The translations under genes were made by a program, and so were the position numbers. The notes under the pieces are model-generated. The model had not been told where the DNA came from, searched no databases, and saw only the letters and a program-made list of their open reading frames with translations. From Candidatus Hydrogenedentota bacterium (GTDB taxonomy: Bacteria; Spirochaetota; Leptospiria; Turneriellales; J094), in assembly GCA_003695005.1 (NCBI GenBank), contig RFJE01000326.1, positions 1 through 6,150 on the forward strand: DNA of 6,150 bases, read 5' to 3'. Shown here piece by piece: positions 1-4,928 of this stretch. Position 1 is the stretch's first letter, and each line of letters starts with the position of its first letter.

Positions 1-7
1 ACGAAAT

Positions 8-52
8 AACAAAAAAACATAATAAAAGCCTGCGAACCATCCCTTTTATTAT
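8..52 (-). terminator. Rho-independent-like terminator of the leftward operon
   Basis: Read on the minus strand, ATAATAAAAG (52-43) pairs perfectly with CTTTTATTAT (28-19), giving a 10-bp stem with a 14-nt loop. One G and then seven T (17-11) follow. The hairpin begins about 54 nt after the stop codon of the MlaC-like gene. The T-tract is on the minus-strand side only, so it should act on leftward transcription. The stem is AT-rich and the loop is long, so it may be a modest terminator. Confidence 0.62.
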
Positions 53-95
53 CGGCTATATATTGCTTTCTTTTGTGTTTTTTTACAAAAAGCTC

Positions 96-105
96 GGGGT
101 TCCCC
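96..105. repeat. GGGGTTCCCC perfect palindrome just after the MlaC-like stop
   Basis: This 10-bp perfect inverted repeat directly abuts the stop codon of the leftward last gene (TAA at 108-106). On the minus strand the context is A-rich coding sequence, the palindrome, then GAGCTTTTTG. A short GC hairpin with a GAAC-type loop, followed by a T-run, is therefore possible. The stem is only about 3-4 bp, so it is at best an auxiliary stop signal or an RNA 3'-end element in front of the stronger hairpin at 52-8. Confidence 0.35.
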
Positions 106-690
106 TTATTTTTTATATTTTCGAATCAGTTTATCTAAAGTAGATAGTAAACCTTCGATGCCTTTCTTCTTTAATATCGGCACAAATTGATTGCGGTATG
201 TAGATGAAATGCGAATCCCTTCGATTTCCACATCATATACTTTCCATGTATTTCCACGCTTTGCTAAAAAATAATCTACTTTGGCCATTTTATGCTCATT
301 CGTTTCCATAAGGGTGTGTACAATTGCCTTTTTCCCTTTCCGCTTGATTGTCTCTCCTTGAAAAACAACTTTGTTGTTTTGAAACTTTCCAATTTTTGAC
401 AGGTAAAAGGCTAAAATAAAATCACTGTACTTTTTAACAAAGGCTTTTCTATCGGCTTCCTTCTTAAGGGTGTATTTCCAATCCCGCTTTAAGGTAACAA
501 GCGCTAAACCACGATGGTCAAACTTCTGCCGGTAAATATCACTAATTTGCTTTCGTTTCTGCGCAATGGATTTTTTTGATTTTAAAATCGATAGGATCTG
601 GTTTACCGTTATTTTTAAATCCTCGAGCGGACTAGCCGATACAGCTTGTACCATCCATAAAAGAGAGAATATCACAATGAGTTTTTTCAT
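106..690 (-). CDS. MlaC/Ttg2D-family periplasmic phospholipid-binding protein
   Basis: The 194-residue product begins with a signal peptide: KK at 2-3, a hydrophobic stretch to about residue 16, and a likely signal peptidase I site after A19 (AVSA before SP). The mature part is highly basic. It matches the MlaC/Ttg2D (toluene tolerance) family in length and in the C-terminal signature WKVYDVEIEGI (149-159) with STYRNQF (163-169), which ends in the usual helical tail. Family members carry phospholipids across the periplasm between the inner-membrane MlaFEDB transporter and the outer membrane. No mlaE, mlaF or mlaD lies beside it, so partners must be elsewhere. It is the last gene of a four-gene operon. 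Its ATG overlaps the preceding TGA as ATGA, and AAAGG lies about 5 nt upstream, which supports this start. The family call is firm, but the precise cargo is inferred. Confidence 0.85.
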   Translation of the reverse strand: MKKLIVIFSLLWMVQAVSASPLEDLKITVNQILSILKSKKSIAQKRKQISDIYRQKFDHRGLALVTLKRDWKYTLKKEADRKAFVKKYSDFILAFYLSKIGKFQNNKVVFQGETIKRKGKKAIVHTLMETNEHKMAKVDYFLAKRGNTWKVYDVEIEGIRISSTYRNQFVPILKKKGIEGLLSTLDKLIRKYKK

Positions 691-1430
691 ATTACCTTTT
701 TTTGACTCGCTTTTGCGATTGCAACTTCTTTTCGAAATTGCATCCCGATTTTTTTGGCCTCTTCGGTAATCTCAACACGTTCTTCTGGCTTCTGAAACTT
801 GTCTAACATAGCGCCTACGATAAAATAAGGGTTTTGCTTTTCCTGCTTCGAAAGCGAAAGCTCAAAACTAGAATAATGCAGTGTTTTTTTCACCTTTTGC
901 ATAAACAATATAAAAAGCTCAATAACAAAAGAAAGTGATATATTCTCTTGCTCCGCAATTTCCTGAAAGCATTGCGCTAAACGATAATTCCCTGCCAACT
1001 GACCATAAACATAAGTCTCCATATTCTGAAGAAAACTAGCTTCTTTACCATAAGCTTCTTTTTCTTTGCTAAAACAATTATAACCTTGGCAGATTGCTTC
1101 ACCATAAAACGAAAAATTTTGTGGATGTGCATAAAGCGAAATTTGTGGATGTGGACTTCCCGTAGGATGAAGCAAACAGCCAATCTTGCCTTTGGCTACA
1201 AACCCTACAAAAGGACAAACATAAATTTCTTGTGATATTTTTTGGTTCTGAATTTTCTTCTCTCCAAGCTCCCGAAAGCGTACAATATTTTCTTTTTTAG
1301 AAATATCTGTCTGTAAAAAACTTTCTGTATTTTGCTTGATCCAATGGAGAAGCTCCTCTTTACGAAAAGATAAATTGTAAATGCCACAGCAAGCGGCACA
1401 AGAAGTAGTTTTATTTTGACAGTAGCTCAC
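687..1430 (-). CDS. Cysteine-rich putative metal-binding protein of unknown function
   Basis: I do not recognise a named gene. The 247-residue product lacks a signal peptide or membrane segment and is probably cytoplasmic. Its first 120 residues hold an ordered cysteine set: C4, C11, C14-C15, C72 (CPFVGF), C85 (GCLLHP, with H88) and C114/C119 (CQGYNC). This arrangement resembles the CxxCC proteins of the YkgJ-like (UPF0153) group, thought to bind zinc or iron or an Fe-S cluster. The C-terminal half is helical and charged, with only C154. A short internal duplication gives HPQ twice (94-96 and 102-104). The start is GTG at 1430, inside the end of the aminotransferase gene (20-nt overlap), with only a weak AGAG upstream, so translation is probably coupled. 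The GTG places the first cysteines in frame. Its TGA overlaps the ATG of the MlaC-like gene. Metal binding is inferred from the cysteine pattern alone. Confidence 0.75.
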   Translation of the reverse strand: MSYCQNKTTSCAACCGIYNLSFRKEELLHWIKQNTESFLQTDISKKENIVRFRELGEKKIQNQKISQEIYVCPFVGFVAKGKIGCLLHPTGSPHPQISLYAHPQNFSFYGEAICQGYNCFSKEKEAYGKEASFLQNMETYVYGQLAGNYRLAQCFQEIAEQENISLSFVIELFILFMQKVKKTLHYSSFELSLSKQEKQNPYFIVGAMLDKFQKPEERVEITEEAKKIGMQFRKEVAIAKASQKKVI

Positions 1431-2538
1431 AAAGCTCTAAAAAAATATCTAAACCTTCCTCTAAAATTTCTTCTTTTTGTGCATAACTAATTCGCACAGT
1501 TTTTCGATTGCGCGTAAAAATAAATCCCGGAACTAGCAGTAAAGATTTTTCCACGGCTTTCTGCAAAAATTCATCGGCATCTACAGGAATATCAGGGAAT
1601 ACATAAAAAGCGCCATCTGGCGCAGGAAACTTTACTTTGTTGGAAAGCTTCTTTTTTACAATTTCTCGACGGCGCTTCATTAAAGCAAGCTCTTCGGTAA
1701 TAGGGGTATCTAAAGCAACTATGGCTGCATGTTGCGCCGGCGTGGGGGAGCACACAATAGAATATTGCTGCAAAGTAGCCATTTTTTGAATAATAAAATT
1801 TAAATTTTTAGGCGCAATGGCATAGCCCACACGCCACCCCGTCATAGCATGAGACTTGGAAAAACCACCGAGCACAATGGTTCTTTCGGGGAAAAATTTT
1901 GCACAAGAAACAAATTGCTCGTCATAGTCATAATCGCGGTAAATTTCATCTGAAATTAAAATGGCATTTGTGGCTTCCGCAAGCCTGCCAAGTTCTTTTA
2001 ATTGCTGTTCGCTTAATATTTTTCCGGTTGGATTGGAAGGCGTTGCAAATAAAATAAATTTTAAATTTGGTTTTTTTTCAAGAAGCTCATCCACATCTTC
2101 GCGGGAAAAATTTTCTGGCAAAGTATGTAGCTTTAACTGATACTTACTTGCAAGAGCTTCGTAAATTAAGAACCATGGTTCTAAAATTAAAACTTCATCG
2201 CCTGCATTTGCCAATGTCTCAAAGAGTAAAAATAAAATAGAGGCCACTCCGGTTGATACTAAAATATTTTCCGGACTATATTCATATCCAAACTCTTTGC
2301 TGTATTTTTGTGCAAGTTTTTCCCGAAGTGGCAAAATCCCTTGCGTTTGTGAATAAGCATTTTGGTTATCCCGTACCGCGCGAATCATGGCCTCTTTAAC
2401 AGGTTCGGGAACAGGAAAATCGGGTTGGCCAATGGATAAATTCAGCGGATTTTTTAACCTTGCCGCTAAATCAAAAGCCTTTCGGATTTGGGAAGTATCG
2501 ATGCGTAAAATGCGGTCGGCTAAAAAATCCGCTTCCAT
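1411..2538 (-). CDS. PLP-dependent aminotransferase, class I/II (aspartate aminotransferase Ig type)
   Basis: The product is a complete 375-residue fold-type I aminotransferase that transfers an amino group between an amino acid and a 2-oxo acid in the cytoplasm, probably as a dimer. Visible family residues are LSIGQPDFP (34-42), Y62, N169 in SNPTGK, D197 and Y200 in SDEIY, the PLP-lysine K228 in GGFSKSHAMTGWRVGY, R236, and R349 in VRISYA, which should bind the substrate carboxylate. Every catalytic position is intact. Substrate cannot be fixed: the subgroup includes aspartate, alanine, aromatic, methionine and LL-diaminopimelate-type enzymes. The ATG lies 1 nt after the TAA of the acyltransferase gene and has only a weak GCGGG upstream, so it probably relies on translational coupling. 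Its 3' end contains the GTG start of the next gene. Annotation as aspC or patA would be a guess. Confidence 0.93.
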   Translation of the reverse strand: MEADFLADRILRIDTSQIRKAFDLAARLKNPLNLSIGQPDFPVPEPVKEAMIRAVRDNQNAYSQTQGILPLREKLAQKYSKEFGYEYSPENILVSTGVASILFLLFETLANAGDEVLILEPWFLIYEALASKYQLKLHTLPENFSREDVDELLEKKPNLKFILFATPSNPTGKILSEQQLKELGRLAEATNAILISDEIYRDYDYDEQFVSCAKFFPERTIVLGGFSKSHAMTGWRVGYAIAPKNLNFIIQKMATLQQYSIVCSPTPAQHAAIVALDTPITEELALMKRRREIVKKKLSNKVKFPAPDGAFYVFPDIPVDADEFLQKAVEKSLLLVPGFIFTRNRKTVRISYAQKEEILEEGLDIFLELCELLSK

Positions 2539-2539
2539 G

Positions 2540-3703
2540 TTAACCCGCTAAAATAGCTTTTAAGTCCTTGGCCACAGCAGCTGCAAAAATTTGTTTTTCG
2601 CTCCCAAGACCTTTTAATGTATCGGCGCTTAACCTTTGGCTTGTTTTGCCCGGGCCAAAATCAAGTATGATAGGCACTTCTGCGTTCGAAGAGACAAAAG
2701 ACATTGCCTTATCCCAATACAAAGTCGCTACCATTAAATCGTGACACATGGCCATTCCAATTTCACTATCATTTTGTAAATTTCTTCCATCGGCAAAAGA
2801 AATCACAGGAATTTGTAGATCAGAACCTTTGTAATCAAATCCAATCGCTTCTATGTCCTTTGCAAATTTTTCCTTAATTGGCTCCATTAACACACAGTGA
2901 AATGGACAGCTTGTACGTAAATAAACATATTTCATTCCTTTTTCCTCAAAAACCGATTTGTTTTTTTCATGAAAGCGAATCAGCGATTCTCGATAAGATG
3001 ATAAAATCCGATTGCTAGGGGTATTGTACAAGCTTACATAAATTTTCTCTGAATCCGGTAAATCGGGATTGGCTTTTTCCACTAAATCTTCAATAAATTC
3101 ATGAGACTCCCCTAACACGGCAACCATAGGGGCAGGGTCTTTGACTCCATTCGCGACACTCCGCTCCACTTCTTTTTCATCAGGGAATGGATAGGGATAA
3201 ACTTCTTGCGCCCGAATCCCCATTAAAAATAAATACTGAACATACTTTGTAAGAGCATCATAATACTCTTCGCCCGATTTATTTAGTGCAAAAAAAGAAG
3301 CCATAATCAAACCTTGCGAGTGTCCGGTTGCACCTGCTGCATGTTGGATTAAACTTTCTCGACTTAAACCCTGTAAGTGCACATTTTCTACATGAGCCAT
3401 TTGGGTTACCATAATCATTGGCATCGAAACTGGCGCAATGGCTAAATAGGCATCGGATGGAATACTGTCTGGATTCTCCAACCATTGGCGAATGGCTAAA
3501 CCTTCTGGCAAAGCAGGTGTATCCCCCACCATTTCTAAAGTTTTTTCAATCCCTGCAATGGCTGCATTAAAAAAAGGCTTAAAATCGGGATTGTCATAAT
3601 ATTTATGAAGCTCCTTAAACCATGCTCCACCTTGGCCACCAAACTGAATATATAATTTTTGATGATTGTTTTCTAAATCTTGCAATAATTTAAATGGACT
3701 CAT
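2540..3703 (-). CDS. Stand-alone acyltransferase resembling the SAT (starter acetyltransferase) domain of fungal type I fatty acid synthase
   Basis: This 387-residue protein has the FabD/AT acyltransferase fold signature: oxyanion motif FGGQG (21-25), nucleophile S129 in GATGHSQGL, and catalytic H269 in CPFHC. From memory, the order and spacing of further motifs follow the acetyltransferase domain of yeast FAS beta rather than FabD: WLENP (74-78), PVSMP, ATGHSQGL, YLFLMGIR (157-164) with YP (169-170), DPAPM (189-193), VSLYNTPSN, DLQIPV, ILDFGPG (346-352). Malonyl-specific enzymes have Arg where this protein has M161, before a conserved Gly; the yeast acetyl domain has Ile there. That suggests a non-carboxylated acyl substrate such as acetyl-CoA. 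It is about twice as distant in architecture as a normal FabD (roughly 310 residues) and has no attached enoyl reductase or ACP. AAAGGGG ends 5 nt before the ATG, supporting the start. It is the first gene of the leftward operon. Confidence 0.85.
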   Translation of the reverse strand: MSPFKLLQDLENNHQKLYIQFGGQGGAWFKELHKYYDNPDFKPFFNAAIAGIEKTLEMVGDTPALPEGLAIRQWLENPDSIPSDAYLAIAPVSMPMIMVTQMAHVENVHLQGLSRESLIQHAAGATGHSQGLIMASFFALNKSGEEYYDALTKYVQYLFLMGIRAQEVYPYPFPDEKEVERSVANGVKDPAPMVAVLGESHEFIEDLVEKANPDLPDSEKIYVSLYNTPSNRILSSYRESLIRFHEKNKSVFEEKGMKYVYLRTSCPFHCVLMEPIKEKFAKDIEAIGFDYKGSDLQIPVISFADGRNLQNDSEIGMAMCHDLMVATLYWDKAMSFVSSNAEVPIILDFGPGKTSQRLSADTLKGLGSEKQIFAAAVAKDLKAILAG

Positions 3704-3706
3704 ATT

Positions 3707-3715
3707 CTCCCCTTT
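3707..3715 (-). promoter_or_regulatory. Strong ribosome binding site of the acyltransferase gene
   Basis: On the minus strand AAAGGGGAG precedes the ATG at 3703, leaving 3-5 nt of spacing. It is the best Shine-Dalgarno sequence in the leftward operon. The next two genes have weak sites and overlaps or a 1-nt gap instead, so initiation here probably drives translation of the downstream genes. Confidence 0.8.
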
Positions 3716-3740
3716 ATTAATTTTTATTTAGCGCCAAATA

Positions 3741-3746
3741 TACAAT
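3741..3746 (+). promoter_or_regulatory. Possible alternative -10 box for pheST
   Basis: TACAAT on the plus strand matches the -10 consensus at five of six positions. No good -35 lies 16-18 bp upstream; TTAATT at 3717-3722 is the closest. If used, the pheS mRNA would have a leader of about 80 nt spanning the second GACAGC repeat, still without a Shine-Dalgarno sequence at the pheS start. Confidence 0.22.
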
Positions 3747-3750
3747 CTAA

Positions 3751-3761
3751 GACAGCCTGTC
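3751..3761. repeat. Palindrome GACAG-C-CTGTC, copy 1 of an intergenic pair
   Basis: This is a perfect 5-bp inverted repeat around a single central base. It lies in the middle of the divergent intergenic region and overlaps the candidate -35 of the leftward promoter. A second copy with one changed base is 52 bp to the right. The symmetry and the repetition suggest a dimeric regulator operator, but no regulator gene is present in the window and chance has not been excluded. Confidence 0.35.
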
Positions 3762-3800
3762 CCGTAAGTTTTCGTTCATCGAGGTAACCCACTACCGCCA

Positions 3801-3830
3801 TTGACAGCATGTCTTATCAAGCGGGTTTAT
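3801..3830 (+). promoter_or_regulatory. Candidate promoter for pheST with a start site at or near the pheS ATG
   Basis: A perfect -35 TTGACA lies at 3801-3806, followed after 18 bp by a weak -10 GTTTAT (3825-3830, three of six matches). With normal spacing, transcription would start at about 3836, essentially at the pheS ATG (3835). The absence of any Shine-Dalgarno sequence upstream of that ATG fits a leaderless or near-leaderless transcript. The -35 match is strong and the -10 is the weak point. Confidence 0.42.
3803..3813. repeat. GACAGCATGTC, copy 2 of the intergenic pair
   Basis: It is identical to copy 1 at 10 of 11 positions. The arms GACA and TGTC are symmetric, while the changed base breaks the innermost pair. 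It overlaps the TTGACA -35 of the candidate pheS promoter. The start-to-start distance from copy 1 is 52 bp, close to five helical turns, so both would lie on the same DNA face. Confidence 0.33.
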
Positions 3831-3834
3831 CCCT

Positions 3835-4920
3835 ATGCAGTCGAAGCATGCTATTTTAGATGCGTTAGAAAAAATGCGCGGTGAATTTCTTGAACAGGTT
3901 AAAAAGATTACCGAAGAGCTAGCCTTTGAACACCAAGCGGGAAAACTAGAAGAGTTAAGAATTGAATTTCTTGGAAAAAAAGGTAAACTTACACAAATAC
4001 TAAAAGGCCTTGCAAGCGTAAGTCCACAAGACCGTGCAGAAATTGGTAAAGTTTCGAATCAATTAAAAGTTGAGTTTTCGAACGCATTAGAGCAAGCAAA
4101 GAGTAAAATGAAGGAAAAATACTATGCTAGCTTGCATGATGCGGAATGGATAGACATGTCCATTCCACCCGCGGCAGAACTACATCAACACTTTGGCGGT
4201 AGTGTTCATCCAATTAGCCTTACCCAAAAAAAGCTAGAAAATATTTTTACTTCTATGGGGTTTTCGATTTTAGACGGTCCGCAAGTCGAAACGGATTATT
4301 ACAATTTTGGTGCTTTAAATTTTACCGATGACCATCCTGCCCGTGAAATGCAAGACACATTTTACACCGAGCAAGGGCATCTTTTAAGAACACATACTTC
4401 GGCCGTACAAGTGCGGGGGATGAAAAAATTAAAGCCCCCTATGCGAATGATTGTCCCCGGACGAGTGTTTCGATATGAAGAAGTGGATGCTTCTCATGAA
4501 CATACTTTTTACCAAATGGAAGGAATGATTTTAGAAAAAGAAGTTTCTGTATCACATTTATTATACTTAATGCAAACTTTATTAAAAGAAATTTTTGAAA
4601 GTGAAGTAGAAGTTCGCTTGCGTCCTGGATATTTCCCTTTTGTAGAGCCCGGATTTGAATTGGATATGCGCTGTTTACTATGCAAAGGGGAAGGCTGCTC
4701 GGTATGTAAAAAAACTGGCTGGGTAGAAGTCCTGCCTTGCGGTTTAGTTCATCCCGAAGTTATTAAAAGCGGGGGACTAAATCCCGATGAATGGCAGGGG
4801 GCTGCTTTTGGATTAGGATTAAATCGGCTTGTTATGATGGAGCATAATATTGAAGATATTCGTTTATTTATGGGAGCTCATGTTCCCTTTTTAAGTCAGT
4901 TTAAAGAAATTTTAAATTAA
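3835..4920 (+). CDS. pheS: Phenylalanyl-tRNA synthetase alpha subunit
   Basis: The 361-residue product is the catalytic subunit of the alpha2-beta2 enzyme that charges tRNA-Phe with phenylalanine in the cytoplasm. Residues 1-100 form the N-terminal coiled coil, with the typical EFLGKKGKLT (44-53). The class II core follows: HP.....I motif 1 region (125-145), motif 2 GRVFRYEEVDASHEHTFYQ (209-227), FPFVEPGFE (267-275) in the Phe pocket, and motif 3 AFGLGLNRL (324-332). A324 corresponds to E. coli A294, so the usual Phe-sized pocket is kept. An insertion with C280, C283, C288 and C291 forms a zinc-knuckle-like CxxC...CxxC; this is absent from E. coli PheS but seen in several other phyla. The start is the first possible codon after an in-frame stop at 3802-3804. 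No Shine-Dalgarno precedes it. pheT follows after 8 nt. Confidence 0.98.
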   Translation: MQSKHAILDALEKMRGEFLEQVKKITEELAFEHQAGKLEELRIEFLGKKGKLTQILKGLASVSPQDRAEIGKVSNQLKVEFSNALEQAKSKMKEKYYASLHDAEWIDMSIPPAAELHQHFGGSVHPISLTQKKLENIFTSMGFSILDGPQVETDYYNFGALNFTDDHPAREMQDTFYTEQGHLLRTHTSAVQVRGMKKLKPPMRMIVPGRVFRYEEVDASHEHTFYQMEGMILEKEVSVSHLLYLMQTLLKEIFESEVEVRLRPGYFPFVEPGFELDMRCLLCKGEGCSVCKKTGWVEVLPCGLVHPEVIKSGGLNPDEWQGAAFGLGLNRLVMMEHNIEDIRLFMGAHVPFLSQFKEILN

Positions 4921-4927
4921 GGGGAAG
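4919..4927 (+). promoter_or_regulatory. Ribosome binding site of pheT
   Basis: AAGGGGAAG overlaps the pheS TAA stop and precedes the pheT ATG (4929) by a few bases. The purine-rich site contrasts with the lack of one before pheS. It should allow independent initiation on pheT and support balanced subunit synthesis. Confidence 0.75.
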
Positions 4928-4928
4928 T

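Larger units (their letters stand above)
3737..3763 (-). promoter_or_regulatory. Candidate sigma70-type promoter of the leftward operon
   Basis: On the minus strand GGGACA (3763-3758, four of six matches to TTGACA) and TATATT (3742-3737, five of six to TATAAT) are separated by 15 bp, shorter than the optimal 17. Transcription would start near 3730, leaving a leader of about 27 nt that contains the strong ribosome binding site. The -35 lies within the palindrome GACAGCCTGTC. The assignment rests on consensus matching only. Confidence 0.38.

Noticed and set aside
566..769. Open frame on the plus strand, 67 codons
   Set aside because: It spans the junction of the MlaC-like and Cys-rich genes on the opposite strand, has no ribosome binding site and shows no family resemblance.
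977..1399. Two minus-strand open frames inside the Cys-rich gene
   Set aside because: They are out of frame with the Cys-rich gene, which has the organised cysteine motifs and correct operon overlaps. Their products are low-complexity and lack start signals.
3279..3485. Minus-strand frame giving a Cys-containing 68-residue peptide
   Set aside because: It lies in another frame wholly within the acyltransferase region that encodes the catalytic GHSQG motif, so it is a shadow.
2540..3703. Simple annotation as FabD malonyl-CoA:ACP transacylase
   Set aside because: It is longer than FabD, lacks the malonyl-binding Arg at the aligned position, and carries motifs typical of the fungal FAS acetyltransferase domain. 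FabD remains a distant relative, not the best label.
3753..3834. Phe-rich leader peptide (pheM-like attenuator) or T-box upstream of pheS
   Set aside because: No start codon followed by a run of Phe codons, no terminator hairpin with a T-run, and the space is too short for a T-box. No attenuation signal is visible.
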